NCBI RefSeq assembly: GCF_920984675.1
Contig: NZ_CAKLBV010000002.1
Location: forward strand, 1 to 64,000
Source of the DNA: Methylobacterium sp. Leaf118
GTDB lineage: Bacteria > Pseudomonadota > Alphaproteobacteria > Rhizobiales > Beijerinckiaceae
DNA: 64,000 nt
Direction of reading: 5' to 3'
Made by a program: the position numbers and the translations under genes. Positions within the stretch are counted from its first letter, which is position 1. Each line of letters begins with the position of its first letter. This document shows positions 46,128 through 56,558 of the stretch, piece after piece. The notes beneath the pieces are model-generated. The model was not told the origin of the DNA. It ran no database searches and saw only the letters and a program-made list of their open reading frames with translations.

Positions 46128-47198
46128 ATGTCGAATCGCGTTTGCATCTCGCTCGACGCCATGGGCGGCGATCATGGTCCCTCGACCGTCGTGCCCGGCG
46201 CGGCCATCGCCCGGGAGCGCCACCCCGAGACCACCTTCCTGATGTTCGGCGACGAGGCGGTGATCCGCCCCCTGGTCGAGGCCGAGCCGCGGCTGAAGGG
46301 GGCCGTCGAGATCCGCCACACCACGGTGTCCGTCGCCATGGACGACAAGCCGAGCCAGGCGGTGCGTCAGGGCCGCGGCAAGTCCTCGATGTGGCGGGCG
46401 ATCCAGGCCGTGCGCGACGGCGAGGCCCAGGCCGCGGTCTCGGCGGGCAACACCGGCGCGCTGATGGCGATGTCGAAGATCTGCCTGAAGACCCTGGCGG
46501 GCATCGAGCGCCCGGCCATCGCCTGCCTGTGGCCGACGGTGCGCGGCGAGAGCGTCGTGCTCGATGTCGGCGCCACCATCGGCACCGATGCCGAGCATCT
46601 CGTCGAGATGGCGGTGATGGGCTCGGCCATGGCTCGCATCGTGCTCGACCTCGACCGCCCGACGGTCGGGCTCCTCAATGTCGGCACCGAGGAGATGAAG
46701 GGCAACGAGGCGGTCAAGGAGGCCGCCCGGCTGCTGCGCGAAGCGGAACCCGAGAACTTTTCCTATTACGGCTTCGTCGAGGGCAACGACCTCGGCCGCG
46801 GCACCGTGGACGTCGTCGTCACCGAGGGATTCACCGGAAACATCGCCCTCAAGACGGCCGAGGGCACCGCCCGGCAGGTCAAGACCTACATGAAGGCGGC
46901 CATGACGCGGACGCTCTCGGCCAAGATCGGCGCCTTTTTCGCCCGGCACGCGTTCCGGGAGCTCAAGGACAAGATGGATCCGAGCCGCGCCAATGGCGGC
47001 GTGTTCCTCGGCCTGGAGGGCATCGTCGTGAAGAGCCACGGCGGCGAGGACACCCGGGGCTTCGCCGCGGCGGTCGACCTTGCCCACGACATGGCGCGCC
47101 ACGACCTGATGCGGACGATTCGTGACATGCTGGAGCAGACGCCGGGGGTCGCCACCGGGTTGAGCGCCGGGCTCGATGCCAGCCTGGCCCCGAAGTGA
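46128..47198 (+). CDS. plsX: Phosphate acyltransferase PlsX
   Basis: A 356-aa enzyme that converts acyl-ACP to acyl-phosphate at the start of phospholipid synthesis. Motifs: [19 protein letters not shown] at the N-terminus, [64 protein letters not shown] lies six bases before ATG 46128. The fabH gene follows after 33 bases, forming the classic plsX-fabH unit. Confidence 0.97.
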   Translation: MSNRVCISLDAMGGDHGPSTVVPGAAIARERHPETTFLMFGDEAVIRPLVEAEPRLKGAVEIRHTTVSVAMDDKPSQAVRQGRGKSSMWRAIQAVRDGEAQAAVSAGNTGALMAMSKICLKTLAGIERPAIACLWPTVRGESVVLDVGATIGTDAEHLVEMAVMGSAMARIVLDLDRPTVGLLNVGTEEMKGNEAVKEAARLLREAEPENFSYYGFVEGNDLGRGTVDVVVTEGFTGNIALKTAEGTARQVKTYMKAAMTRTLSAKIGAFFARHAFRELKDKMDPSRANGGVFLGLEGIVVKSHGGEDTRGFAAAVDLAHDMARHDLMRTIRDMLEQTPGVATGLSAGLDASLAPK

Positions 47199-47231
47199 GC
47201 GCGGAACAGAAGTGAGAAAGGGACGGGTCTG

Positions 47232-48218
47232 ATGGCGCAGGAGCGCTCCGTCGTGGTCGGGTGCGGTGCGTACCTGCCGGAGACGATCGTCACGAACACC
47301 CAGCTCGCGGAGCGGGGGGTCGAGACCTCGGACGAGTGGATCATCCAGCGCACCGGCATCCGCCAGCGCCACATCGCCCAGGCGCACGAGACGACGTCGG
47401 TGCTGGGCACGCGGGCGGCGCAGGCGGCCCTGGCGGATGCCGGCCTCTCGCCCGCCGACATCGACCTCGTGATCTGCGCGACCTCGACGCCCGATCACAC
47501 CTTCCCCTCGACCGCGACGCAGATCCAGGCCGCGCTCGGGATCGAGGGCGGATTCGCCTTCGACCTCCAGGCGGTCTGCGCCGGCTTCGTCTACGCGGTG
47601 GCCACCGCCGACCGCTACCTCCGGACGGGGGGCGCCAAGCGGGCCCTCGTGATCGGCGCCGAGACCTTCTCGCGCATCCTCGACTGGGAGGACCGTACCA
47701 CCTGCGTCCTGTTCGGCGACGGGGCCGGGGCGATCGTGCTGGAGGCCCGCGAGAGCCCGGACCAGGGGACGAGGGCCGACCGCGGCGTGCTGGCGAGCTG
47801 CCTGCGCTCGGACGGGCGCCACCGGGCCAAGCTCTATGTCGATGGCGGGCCGGGCTCGACCGGCACCACGGGCAAGCTGCGCATGGAGGGCCGCGAGGTG
47901 TTCCGCTTCGCGGTGGGCTCGGTCACCGACGTGATCGAGGAAGTGTTCCGCGCCACCGGCACCACGGCGGAGGATCTCTCCTGGTTCGTGCCGCACCAGG
48001 CCAACCGCCGGATCATCGAGGCGTCGGCCGACAAGCTCGGCATCGCCCGCGAGAAGGTGGTGCTGACCGTGGACCGCCACGGCAACACCTCGGCGGCCTC
48101 GATTCCGCTGGCCCTCAACGCCGCCCGCCGGGACGGCCGCATCCGCGAGGGCGACCTCGTGATGATCGAGGCGATCGGCGGCGGCTTCACCTGGGGCGCC
48201 GCCCTGATCCGCTGGTAA
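47232..48218 (+). CDS. fabH: 3-oxoacyl-ACP synthase III (KASIII)
   Basis: A 328-aa enzyme that starts fatty-acid synthesis by condensing acetyl-CoA with malonyl-ACP. The catalytic triad is complete: Cys116 ([11 protein letters not shown]), His255 (VPHQANRRI) and Asn285 ([13 protein letters not shown]). The C-terminal [13 protein letters not shown] is typical. It follows plsX after 33 bases and precedes ihfA by 211 bases, a conserved order in alphaproteobacteria. Confidence 0.97.
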   Translation: MAQERSVVVGCGAYLPETIVTNTQLAERGVETSDEWIIQRTGIRQRHIAQAHETTSVLGTRAAQAALADAGLSPADIDLVICATSTPDHTFPSTATQIQAALGIEGGFAFDLQAVCAGFVYAVATADRYLRTGGAKRALVIGAETFSRILDWEDRTTCVLFGDGAGAIVLEARESPDQGTRADRGVLASCLRSDGRHRAKLYVDGGPGSTGTTGKLRMEGREVFRFAVGSVTDVIEEVFRATGTTAEDLSWFVPHQANRRIIEASADKLGIAREKVVLTVDRHGNTSAASIPLALNAARRDGRIREGDLVMIEAIGGGFTWGAALIRW

Positions 48219-48429
48219 GAGTGCCTCGCAAAACGCCCGTTCGTCGCCGTTGTCCCGACAGGCTCGACCACGTCGCGGGAGTTTTGTGAAAGTCACGAAA
48301 TCGCGCGTTCCGCCCGCAGCCTCGGGTTTGTGTCAACCGCAAGGTTCGGTTGACCGTCGATCCCGTGCCGATTAGCGTGTCCGATCATAGGGATACATCC
48401 GAGCCACGACTCGGCCGCGGGGGAATCGC

Positions 48430-48753
48430 ATGGCGGGAAAGACGGTCACACGCGCCGATCTGAGCGAGGCCGTCTACCAGCAGGTGGGCCTCTCGCGCGC
48501 CGAGTCGGCAGCCCTCGTCGAGACGGTGCTCGCCGAGATCTGCAACTGCCTCTCGGCCGGCGAGACGGTGAAGCTCTCCTCGTTCGGCTCCTTCGTCGTG
48601 CGCGCGAAGGGCAAGCGCATCGGCCGCAACCCGAAGACCGGCGTCGAGGTCGAGATCGAGCCGCGGCAGGTCATGGTGTTCAAGCCCTCGAACGTGCTGA
48701 AGGCCCGCATCAACGGCACGGCCGTCAACGGCCACGACAGCGACGAGGACTGA
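48430..48753 (+). CDS. ihfA: Integration host factor subunit alpha
   Basis: A 107-aa nucleoid protein. The IHF-alpha core is clear: [47 protein letters not shown] and [20 protein letters not shown]. It bends DNA as a heterodimer with IHF-beta. It lies in the conserved plsX-fabH-ihfA-merR order. The 211-base spacer upstream, with an AT-richer stretch, probably holds its own promoter. Confidence 0.96.
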   Translation: MAGKTVTRADLSEAVYQQVGLSRAESAALVETVLAEICNCLSAGETVKLSSFGSFVVRAKGKRIGRNPKTGVEVEIEPRQVMVFKPSNVLKARINGTAVNGHDSDED

Positions 48754-48946
48754 CGCCGGCGCCCTCCCCCGGATGCGCGAGAGCGCCGGGGCGCGGCGCG
48801 GCCCGGACAGGAAACGGGGCGATCGCCACCGGCGATGGCCCGGAGAACCGACGCGGACGCGCAGGACGGGGGCGGCGCGCGGCGTCCGACCTCCCCGAGG
48901 CCGGGGTCCCGCACCCGGCGCCCGAACCATCGATTGAGGCCGTGCC

Positions 48947-49456
48947 ATGGGGCTCCCGCTCGCATCCGAGGAGGACCGTTCCGAGAAACATCCGAGCGCC
49001 TTCCGGACCATCACGGAAGTCTCGGAGGAACTCGGCGTGCCGCAGCACGTCCTGCGCTTCTGGGAGAGCCGTTTCGTGCAGATCCGGCCCCTGAAGCGGG
49101 CGGGCGGGCGGCGCTACTACCGGCCCGAGGACGTGGACCTGCTCCGGGGTGTGCGCCGACTCCTGCACGGGCAGGGCTACACCATCCGCGGCGCCCAGCG
49201 CATCCTCAAGGAGCACGGCCCGCGCTTCGTCCAGGCGATCGGACGGGGCGAGACCGAGGCCGGGCCGCCGCTGGCCCAGGAGCGTGACGAGCAGGAGCGT
49301 GACGCGCAGGCGCGTGACGGGGAGGGCTCGGTGCCGGCTGACGCCACGGCCTCGGGGCGCGCCTCGCTGGAGGCGGTCCTGGCCGAGCTGCATTCCTGCC
49401 GGGCCCTGCTCGCCGCCCTCGACACTCCCGATCCGGAGCCGCACGAGGCGGCGTGA
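48947..49456 (+). CDS. MerR family transcriptional regulator
   Basis: A 169-aa regulator. A MerR-type winged helix occupies about 20-88 ([48 protein letters not shown]), followed by [22 protein letters not shown] and a polar, low-complexity linker and short C-terminal helix. No effector-binding cysteines are seen. It is the gene that usually follows ihfA in alphaproteobacteria. Target genes are unknown. Confidence 0.92.
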   Translation: MGLPLASEEDRSEKHPSAFRTITEVSEELGVPQHVLRFWESRFVQIRPLKRAGGRRYYRPEDVDLLRGVRRLLHGQGYTIRGAQRILKEHGPRFVQAIGRGETEAGPPLAQERDEQERDAQARDGEGSVPADATASGRASLEAVLAELHSCRALLAALDTPDPEPHEAA

Positions 49457-49566
49457 GGCGCGCCCGCGCCAACTTGCTTGCGCGCAAGGCATTGTCGCGT
49501 CTCGCGGTTTCGGTGCGCATCGCGCCCCGGCCTCGAACTTTACTGTCGGATCGGCGTTGAGGCGCC

Positions 49567-49986
49567 ATGGCCCCGTCCCGCCCTCGGATGTCCCCTGCCC
49601 AGGAACTGATCGCCCGCGTGATGCGGATCGTGCGCGCCTGCCCGGAAGCGGCGCATGAGGTGCTGGAACTGATGTTCCTCGTCAGCCAGATCGAGGCGTC
49701 GACCACCGTCGACCGGGAGTACCGCGACGCCCGGCGCGTCATCAGCCGGCTGCGGGCGCCCCTCTGGGAGATGGGTCCGGCCGATCGCGAGGCCCTGCTC
49801 AAGGCCGCCGAGACCATCCGGCGGGTCTGCGACTTGGCGGAGGCCGATATTCCCACGACCCCGGGGGCCGATCTGGGCGAGCGCGCCCGGATCGAGGCGG
49901 TGCTCGCCCGCACGCTCGCGGGCGAATTGAGCGAGGCGCAGATCGCCCGGGTGGCCGGGGCCGTCGCCGCCGCGATCCAGCACTGA
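49567..49986 (+). CDS. Hypothetical helical protein, 139 aa
   Basis: Unrecognised. The protein is predicted to be almost wholly helical (SPAQELIARVMRIVRACPEAAHEVLELMFLVSQIEA, then two further charged helices) and has no signal, membrane segment or metal motif. ATG 49567 follows the MerR gene by 110 bases. It could be a small regulatory or structural protein; nothing is specific. Confidence 0.65.
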   Translation: MAPSRPRMSPAQELIARVMRIVRACPEAAHEVLELMFLVSQIEASTTVDREYRDARRVISRLRAPLWEMGPADREALLKAAETIRRVCDLAEADIPTTPGADLGERARIEAVLARTLAGELSEAQIARVAGAVAAAIQH

Positions 49987-50122
49987 GCCTCCGGCCCCGC
50001 CCTCCGCGCGGGTCAAGCCTCGACGGAAGCCCCTCGAGCTCCCACATCGGTCCTGCTCCCGCATCCGGCCGGATTCCCCGGCCACGGATCCGCGGTCCGC
50101 GAGACGACGCAAGGACACGCCG

Positions 50123-50593
50123 ATGACATCGACGATTGCCGCCCTCCGACCGGTTCCGGCCCTGGCCGTGATCGCCGCGCTCTGCGCCGCGCCCGGTCTC
50201 GTCGGATCCGCATTGGCACAGACCACCGTCACGCGCAGCGAGTCCGTTCCGACCGGCAAGTCGACCCGCCTCGTGATCGTGCCGAACCTCAAGAAGGATT
50301 GCTCGAACGGGCCGATGCCGGAGATCAAGGTCACGACCGCCCCGAAATTCGGCTCGCTCATCACCAAGAGCGGCAAGCTGAAGACCCCGGCCAAGTTCCG
50401 CTGCCCGAACAAGGACGCCGACGTCCAGGCGATCTTCTACCAGTCCAACGGCGGCTATACCGGCCCCGACGCGGTGACGGTCGAGATCAAGAACTCCGAC
50501 GGCGACATCGAGAAGCGGGATATCCGCATCACGGTCGATGCCGCCAAGGCCGACGACAAGGCCAAGGAGAAGAAGGAGACCACCGACCTCTGA
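50123..50593 (+). CDS. Secreted hypothetical protein, 156 aa
   Basis: A Sec signal peptide (ALRPVPALAVIAALCAAPGLVGSALA, cleavage near 32) is followed by a beta-rich domain: SVPTGKSTRLVIVPNLKKDCSNGPMPEIKVTTAPKFGSLI, two cysteines (CSNG and RCPN) that may form a disulfide, then SNGGYTGPDAVTVEIKNSDG and a lysine-rich tail. The YTGPDAVTVEI element resembles Ig-like or cadherin-type folds. A periplasmic role is likely; it is otherwise unrecognised. Confidence 0.75.
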   Translation: MTSTIAALRPVPALAVIAALCAAPGLVGSALAQTTVTRSESVPTGKSTRLVIVPNLKKDCSNGPMPEIKVTTAPKFGSLITKSGKLKTPAKFRCPNKDADVQAIFYQSNGGYTGPDAVTVEIKNSDGDIEKRDIRITVDAAKADDKAKEKKETTDL

Positions 50594-50864
50594 GCAGCGG
50601 GTTTCGCAGCGGCCGTCCCATGCTGCAGCGCGGCAGGGTCGGTCGTCGGCGACGCCGAAACGGGGTGCCGGAACCGGCCCGTGCAGGCCGCCGGAGCCCG
50701 GTCCGACGGGGGAAAACGGTAGCTCGGCCGGGCGGACATGCGTCAGTGTGACCCGTTTGCGACGCGGATGGCCCCTCATGTTCGCGCTGCGACAAAACCC
50801 GCAATGTCAGTTGCATCCGAGCCGAGACAGGATGAAGCTGTCATCAGCCGAAGGGGGTGTTCGA

Positions 50865-52817
50865 ATGCCGCTGCACTCGACGAACGACCTGTTCCAGAGC
50901 TTCGCTCGCGGCTATGAGGCGCGCCGCGACACGGAGATGACCCTCTCCGAGTATTTGGAAGCCTGCCGCGACACTCCGCTGATGTACGCCTCCGCGGCCG
51001 AGCGCATTCTCGACGCGATCGGCAAACCGGAGATGGTGGACACCGCCAAGGATGCCCGCCTCGGCCGCGTGTTCATGAACCGCACGATCCGGGTCTACCC
51101 AGCCTTCTCCGAGTTCTACGGGATGGAGGAGACGATCGAGCGGATCGTCTCGTTCTTCCGCCACGCCGCGCAGGGGCTGGAGGAGCGCAAGCAGATCCTC
51201 TACCTCCTCGGCCCCGTCGGCGGCGGCAAGTCGTCGCTCGCCGAGCGCCTCAAGGCGCTGATGGAGGTCCATCCGGTCTACGTGCTCAAGGCGGGCGACG
51301 AGGTTTCTCCCGTCTTCGAGAGCCCGCTCGGCCTGTTCGATCCCGAGGTCATGGGCCGGGAGATCGAGGAGCGCTTCGGCATCCCGCGCCGGCGTCTGAC
51401 CGGCCTGATGAGCCCCTGGGCCCTCAAGCGCCTGGACGAGTTCGACGGCGACATCTCCCGCTTCAAGGTGATCAAGGTGCGGCCCTCGCGCCTGCGCCAG
51501 ATCGCCATCGCCAAGACCGAGCCGGGCGACGAGAACAACCAGGATATCTCCTCGCTGGTCGGCAAGGTCGATATCCGCCGGCTCGAGACGCTGTCCCAGG
51601 CCGACCCCGATGCCTACAGCTACTCCGGCGGCCTCAACCGGGCGAACCAGGGCGTTCTCGAATTCGTCGAGATGTTCAAGGCGCCGATCAAGATGCTGCA
51701 TCCGCTGCTCACCGCGACGCAGGAGGGCAACTATGTCGGCACCGAGAATATCGGCGCGATCCCCTTCACGGGCGTGATCCTGGCGCACTCGAACGAGGCC
51801 GAGTGGCAGTCGTTCAAGACCAACAAGAACAACGAAGCCTTCATCGACCGGATCTACGTCATCAAGGTGCCCTACTGCCTCCGGGTCACGGAGGAGCAGC
51901 GCATCTACGAGAAGCTGATTTCGGGCTCCGAGCTGTCCACGGCGGCCTGCGCCCCGGGCACGCTGGAGATGCTGGCCCGCGTCTCGGTGCTGTCGCGCCT
52001 GCGCGAGCACGCCAATTCCAACCTGTTCTCGAAGATGCGGGTCTATGACGGCGAGAGCTTGCGCGAGGTCGATCCCCGCGCCCGCTCGATGCAGGAATAC
52101 AAGGATACCGGCGGCGTCGACGAGGGCATGGACGGGATCTCGACCCGCTTCGCCTTCAAGGTGCTGGCCGCGACCTTCAACCACGACACCACCGAGATCT
52201 CGGCCGATCCGGTCCACCTGATGTACGTGCTCGAACAGGCGATCCGGCGCGAACAGCTGCCGCCGGAGACCGAGAAGCGCTACATGGAGTTCATCAAGAC
52301 CGAACTCGCCCCGCGCTACGCGGAGTTCATCGGCCACGAGATCCAGAAGGCCTATCTGGAATCCTATCACGATTACGGTCAGAACCTGTTCGACCGCTAC
52401 ATCGATTACGCCGATGCGTGGATCGAGGATCAGGACTTCAAGGACGCCGAGACCGGCCAGCTCCTCAACCGCGAACTCCTGAACCAGGAGCTGACCAAGA
52501 TCGAGAAGCCCGCCGGCATCGCCAATCCGAAGGATTTTCGGAACGAGGTCGTGAAGTTCGCGCTGCGCTCCCGGGCGCAGCACGGCGGCCGCAATCCGTC
52601 CTGGACCTCCTACGAAAAACTGCGCGAGGTGATCGAGCGGCGCATGTTCTCGCAGGTCGAGGAATTGCTGCCGGTCATCTCCTTCGGCTCCAAGAAGGAC
52701 AGCGAGACGGAGAAGAAGCACGGCGAGTTCGTCGACCGGATGACCGCCCGGGGCTACACCGAGCGGCAGGTCCGCCGGCTCGTGGAATGGTACATGCGGG
52801 TGAAGCAGGCAGGCTGA
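50865..52817 (+). CDS. prkA: PrkA family serine protein kinase (YeaG-like)
   Basis: A 650-aa AAA-type serine kinase, normal length for YeaG. The Walker A motif is GPVGGGKS at 116-123; the PrkA signatures SYSGGLNRANQGVLEFVEMFKAPIKMLHPLLTATQEGNY and LAHSNEAEWQSFKTNKNNEAFIDRIYVIKVPYCLRV follow, and the C-terminal kinase-like part includes AGIANPKDFRNEVVKFALR. In enterobacteria YeaG acts with YeaH in nitrogen and stationary-phase stress. ATG 50865 has AAGGGGG upstream; ATG 50832 is an alternative. It begins the prkA-yeaH-spoVR block. Confidence 0.95.
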   Translation: MPLHSTNDLFQSFARGYEARRDTEMTLSEYLEACRDTPLMYASAAERILDAIGKPEMVDTAKDARLGRVFMNRTIRVYPAFSEFYGMEETIERIVSFFRHAAQGLEERKQILYLLGPVGGGKSSLAERLKALMEVHPVYVLKAGDEVSPVFESPLGLFDPEVMGREIEERFGIPRRRLTGLMSPWALKRLDEFDGDISRFKVIKVRPSRLRQIAIAKTEPGDENNQDISSLVGKVDIRRLETLSQADPDAYSYSGGLNRANQGVLEFVEMFKAPIKMLHPLLTATQEGNYVGTENIGAIPFTGVILAHSNEAEWQSFKTNKNNEAFIDRIYVIKVPYCLRVTEEQRIYEKLISGSELSTAACAPGTLEMLARVSVLSRLREHANSNLFSKMRVYDGESLREVDPRARSMQEYKDTGGVDEGMDGISTRFAFKVLAATFNHDTTEISADPVHLMYVLEQAIRREQLPPETEKRYMEFIKTELAPRYAEFIGHEIQKAYLESYHDYGQNLFDRYIDYADAWIEDQDFKDAETGQLLNRELLNQELTKIEKPAGIANPKDFRNEVVKFALRSRAQHGGRNPSWTSYEKLREVIERRMFSQVEELLPVISFGSKKDSETEKKHGEFVDRMTARGYTERQVRRLVEWYMRVKQAG

Positions 52818-52829
52818 GGCGCGCGGGGT

Positions 52830-52851
52830 GAGGCGGGCCGCCCCCCGCCTC
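52830..52851. repeat. Hairpin between prkA and the yeaH-like gene
   Basis: gaggcggg (52830-52837) and cccgcctc (52844-52851) pair perfectly around a six-base loop just after the prkA stop. No T-run follows. It may protect the prkA 3' end or partly stop transcription so that the downstream genes are made in lower amounts. Confidence 0.55.
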
Positions 52852-52925
52852 TCGCATCCGCCGCCGCATGTCCGCACCTTTGTCCCGGAACCAGGGACGC
52901 CAAACCAGGCGCTGAGCGACACCGG

Positions 52926-54224
52926 ATGCACATCGTCGACCGTCGGCTCAATCCAGGCGGAAAGAGCCTCCCGAACCGCCAGCGCTTCCTGCGCCGGGTC
53001 AAGGACGTCGCCCAGCGGGCGGTGCGCGAATCCGCCCGCGAGAAGGACATCAAGGACCTCGGCAAGGACGGGCGCATCACCGTGCCGGGCGACGGGGTGC
53101 GCGAGCCGCGCTTCTCGCGCCAGCCCGGCACGGGGCATCAGGACTACATCCTGCCGGGCAACAAGACCTACGTGGAGGGCGACCGCATCGAGCGTCCGCC
53201 GGGCGGCGGCAGCGGGGGCGGCGCCGGAGAAGGGGGCGACGGCGGCGAGAACGGCGAGGACGCCTTCCAGTTCGTCCTGACCCGGGAGGAGTTCCTCGAC
53301 CTCTTTCTCGAGGATCTCGAACTGCCCGACCTCGCCAAGCGCCGCCTCGCCGTGGTGGAGACGGAGAGCCTGCGCCGGGCCGGCTACACGGTGTCGGGCT
53401 CGCCGGCCAACCTCGCGCTCTCGCGCACGCTGCGCAATTCCATGTCCCGGCGCATCGCCCTCAAGCGCCCGAAGCTGGAGGAGGTGGCGGCCGTCGAGGC
53501 GGAGATCGCCGCGGCCGAGGCGGCGAACGATCCGCGCCTGCCCGACCTGCAGCTGCAGCTGCACGGATTGCGCGAGCGCTCGAAGCGCATCCCCTATGTC
53601 GATCCGATCGACCTGCGCTTCCGCCGCTTCGAGCCCTATCCGCGGCCGATCGCCCAGGCCGTGATGTTCTGCCTGATGGATGTCTCGGGCTCGATGACCG
53701 AGCACATGAAGGATCTGGCCAAGCGCTTCTATATCCTGCTGCACATCTTCCTGACGCGCCGCTACAAGCATGTCGAGATCGTCTTCATCCGCCATACCGA
53801 CCGGGCGGCGGAGGTCGACGAGGAGACCTTCTTCGGCTCCCGCGAGACCGGCGGCACGCTGGTCTCCTCCGCGCTGGTCGAGATGAAGCGCGTCATCACC
53901 GAGCGCTACTCGCCCGACGACTGGAACATCTACGCGGCCCAGGCCTCGGACGGCGACAACGTCTCGTCCGACGGGCCGACCTCGACGGAGCTGCTGCGCG
54001 CCCACATCCTGCCGGCCTGCCAGCACTTCGCCTATCTCGAGGTGGGCGACGAGAACGGCCCCCGCGCCGGCTTCGTCGAGCACCGCACCACCCTGTGGCG
54101 GACCTACGAGGCCCTGGCCAAGGCCGGCGAGCCGCTGGCCATGCGCAAGGTGAACCACCGCCGCGACATCTACCCGGTCTTCCGCGAGCTGTTCGGCCGC
54201 AAGGATGCGCGGGCGGAGGCGTGA
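52926..54224 (+). CDS. yeaH: YeaH/YhbH family protein (DUF444, VWA-like)
   Basis: A 432-aa protein with the family N-terminus HIVDRRLNPGGKSLPNRQRFLRRV, a glycine-rich linker (about 95-110) and a von Willebrand A-like domain whose metal-binding site is DVSGSMT (Asp252). YeaH is the partner of the PrkA kinase YeaG in enterobacteria and is a proposed phosphorylation-linked effector. Its gene lies 108 bases after prkA and 59 before spoVR on the same strand. Confidence 0.94.
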   Translation: MHIVDRRLNPGGKSLPNRQRFLRRVKDVAQRAVRESAREKDIKDLGKDGRITVPGDGVREPRFSRQPGTGHQDYILPGNKTYVEGDRIERPPGGGSGGGAGEGGDGGENGEDAFQFVLTREEFLDLFLEDLELPDLAKRRLAVVETESLRRAGYTVSGSPANLALSRTLRNSMSRRIALKRPKLEEVAAVEAEIAAAEAANDPRLPDLQLQLHGLRERSKRIPYVDPIDLRFRRFEPYPRPIAQAVMFCLMDVSGSMTEHMKDLAKRFYILLHIFLTRRYKHVEIVFIRHTDRAAEVDEETFFGSRETGGTLVSSALVEMKRVITERYSPDDWNIYAAQASDGDNVSSDGPTSTELLRAHILPACQHFAYLEVGDENGPRAGFVEHRTTLWRTYEALAKAGEPLAMRKVNHRRDIYPVFRELFGRKDARAEA

Positions 54225-54283
54225 GCCAGACTTGACGCCTCCCCCGGCGGGGAGGACAGACAGCGTCGAAGAGAAGGGCCGAC

Positions 54284-55855
54284 ATGGTCGCGAGCCTGAG
54301 CCGCACGAAGTCCACGGCGCCCCCGCCCGGCGAGTTGCTATTCTCCGGCAACGACTGGGATTTCCAGACGATCCGGCGCATCCACGACGCCTGCGAGGCG
54401 GTTGCCGGGCCGGAGCTCGGCCTGTCCTGGTATCCGAACCAGATCGAGATCATCACCGCCGAACAGATGCTCGACGCCTATGCCTCGATCGGCATGCCGC
54501 TGTTCTACAAGCACTGGTCCTTCGGCAAGCACTTCGCCCAGCAGGAGGCGAGTTACCGGCGCGGCCTGATGGGCTTGGCCTACGAGATCGTCATCAATTC
54601 CGATCCGTGCATCTCCTACGTCATGGAGGAGAACACGGCGACGATGCAGACGCTGGTGATCGCCCACGCCGCCTTCGGCCATAACCACTTCTTCAAGAAC
54701 AATTATCTGTTCCGGCAATGGACCGACGCCGAGGGCATCCTCGATTATCTCGATTTCGCCAAGAGCTACATCGCCCGCTGCGAGGAGCGCTACGGGCATC
54801 AGGCGGTCGAGCAGGTTCTGGACGCCGCCCACGCCCTGATGAGCCAGGGCGTCCACCGCTATCCCCGCAAGAAGCGGCCGGACCTCGCCAGCGAGCAGCG
54901 GCGCGAGCGCGAGCGGGAGGAGCACGGCGAGCAGATCTACAACGATCTCTGGCGCACCCTGCCGGCCAAGGCCGGCGCCCAGAAGGGCGACCCGGCCCTG
55001 GAGCGGCGCAAGGCGCTGCTCGAACTGCCCCAGGAGAACATCCTCTACTTCCTCGAGAAGGTGGCCCCGCGCCTGCGGCCCTGGCAGCGCGAAATCCTGC
55101 GTATCGTCCGGCTGGTGGCGCAGTATTTCTACCCGCAGCGCCAGACCAAGGTGATGAACGAGGGCTGCGCCACCTATTGCCACTACCGGATCATGAATGC
55201 GCTCTCGCAGAAGGGGCAGCTCAGCGAGGCCGCCTATCTCGAGTTCCTGACCTCGCACACCAACGTCATCCGCCAGCCGAATTTCGACGACCGCTCCTTC
55301 GGTGGCCACAACCCCTACGCTTTGGGCTTTGCCATGATGCAGGACATCGCCCGCATCGTGGAGAATCCCACCACGGAGGATCGCGACTGGTTCCCCGACA
55401 TCGCCGGTCGGGGCGATCCCATGGGGGTGCTGCGCGATTGCTGGGAAAACTACCGCGACGAGAGCTTCATCGCCCAGTTCCTGAGCCCGAAGCTGATGCG
55501 CGACATGCGCCTGTTCCACGTGGTGGACGATCCCGACGAGCCGGAGATGCGCGTTCAGGCGATCCACGACGAGCGCGGCTACCGCAAGATGCGCCGCTCG
55601 TTCGCCCGGCAATACGACGTGGCGTGGCTCGACCCGGACATCGAGGTGGTCGATGTCGATCTCGAGGGCGACCGCCGGCTCATCCTCCACCACAAGGCGC
55701 TCAACCGCATCACCCTGCAGAAGGAGGATGCCCGGCGCGTGCTCCAGCACCTCGCCGATCTCTGGGGCTACGACGCGGTGCTCAAGGAGGTCGATCCGGC
55801 CACCGGCGCGGTGCTGGTCGAGCACGCGGCGAGCGCGCGGCCGATCTTCTTCTGA
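54284..55855 (+). CDS. SpoVR family protein (YcgB-like)
   Basis: A 523-aa protein of the SpoVR/YcgB family, first known from Bacillus spore cortex formation but common in non-spore-formers. Conserved parts include YPNQIEIITAEQMLDAYASIGMPLFYKHWSFGKHF, NSDPCISYVMEENTATMQTLVIAHAAFGHNHFFKNNYLF, NEGCATYCHYRIMNALSQKG and SFGGHNPYALGFAMMQDIARIVENP. The His- and Glu-containing NHFFKN and EGCATY motifs look like a metal site. It completes the prkA-yeaH-spoVR stress module. Confidence 0.95.
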   Translation: MVASLSRTKSTAPPPGELLFSGNDWDFQTIRRIHDACEAVAGPELGLSWYPNQIEIITAEQMLDAYASIGMPLFYKHWSFGKHFAQQEASYRRGLMGLAYEIVINSDPCISYVMEENTATMQTLVIAHAAFGHNHFFKNNYLFRQWTDAEGILDYLDFAKSYIARCEERYGHQAVEQVLDAAHALMSQGVHRYPRKKRPDLASEQRREREREEHGEQIYNDLWRTLPAKAGAQKGDPALERRKALLELPQENILYFLEKVAPRLRPWQREILRIVRLVAQYFYPQRQTKVMNEGCATYCHYRIMNALSQKGQLSEAAYLEFLTSHTNVIRQPNFDDRSFGGHNPYALGFAMMQDIARIVENPTTEDRDWFPDIAGRGDPMGVLRDCWENYRDESFIAQFLSPKLMRDMRLFHVVDDPDEPEMRVQAIHDERGYRKMRRSFARQYDVAWLDPDIEVVDVDLEGDRRLILHHKALNRITLQKEDARRVLQHLADLWGYDAVLKEVDPATGAVLVEHAASARPIFF

Positions 55856-55895
55856 GGTTTTCGGATGTTCCGCGGGCGCGCTTGCGCCGAGCGCG

Positions 55896-56558
55896 TCAGA
55901 GCGAGAGGAGCGCGGCCGACGCATCGCGGGCGCGGTCCGTGAAGAAGCGCACCCGGCCGCCTTCGAGGGCTGCCCCGCCGCCGGCGATCAGGGCCAGCGC
56001 CGCCGGGTAGAGCCGGTGCTCCTGCACGATCACCCGCGCCGCAAGCGTGTCGGCGTCGTCGCCGGGCAGAACCGGCACGGCGGCCTGCGCCACGATCGGG
56101 CCGGCATCGAGTTCCGGCACGACGTAGTGGACGCTGCAGCCGTGGAGCCGCACGCCCGCTTCGAGCGCCCGCTGATGGGTGTGCGTGCCCTTGAACAGCG
56201 GCAGGAGCGAGGGGTGGATGTTGATCATCCGCCCCGCCCAGGCCTCCACGAAGGCGTCGGTGAGGATCCGCATGAAGCCCGCGAGCACGATCAGCTCGAT
56301 CCCGGCGGCGTCCAGCTCCGCCTGGAGCGCGGCGTCGAAGCTGGCACGGTCGGCAAACGCCCGGTGATCGACGGCGCAGGCCGGGATGCCGGCCTCGCGG
56401 GCGCGGTCGAGCCCGGCGGCGTCGGGGCGGTTCGAGAGCACGAGCACGATTTCGGCCGGGTAATCGGGCGCGCGCGCCGCCGCGATCAGCGAGACCATGT
56501 TCGAGCCGCGCCCCGAGATGAGGATCGCGACGCGCTTCTTCGGAACCGCGGCGCTCAC
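55896..56558 (-). CDS. purN: Phosphoribosylglycinamide formyltransferase
   Basis: A 220-aa enzyme of purine synthesis that formylates GAR using 10-formyl-tetrahydrofolate. Motifs: ISGRGSNM at the N-terminus, the catalytic N-x-H in [14 protein letters not shown], and the acidic partner in [13 protein letters not shown] 56558 overlaps the purM stop by four bases, so translation is coupled to purM. Confidence 0.96.
   Translation of the reverse strand: MSAAVPKKRVAILISGRGSNMVSLIAAARAPDYPAEIVLVLSNRPDAAGLDRAREAGIPACAVDHRAFADRASFDAALQAELDAAGIELIVLAGFMRILTDAFVEAWAGRMINIHPSLLPLFKGTHTHQRALEAGVRLHGCSVHYVVPELDAGPIVAQAAVPVLPGDDADTLAARVIVQEHRLYPAALALIAGGGAALEGGRVRFFTDRARDASAALLSL

Noticed and set aside
45909..48296. 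Minus-strand open frame of 795 codons opposite plsX and fabH
   Set aside because: Antisense shadow of clear plus-strand genes with complete catalytic motifs.
50844..54158. Long open frame (1104 codons) on the minus strand opposite prkA and yeaH
   Set aside because: Same antisense pattern; spans two well-supported genes on the plus strand.
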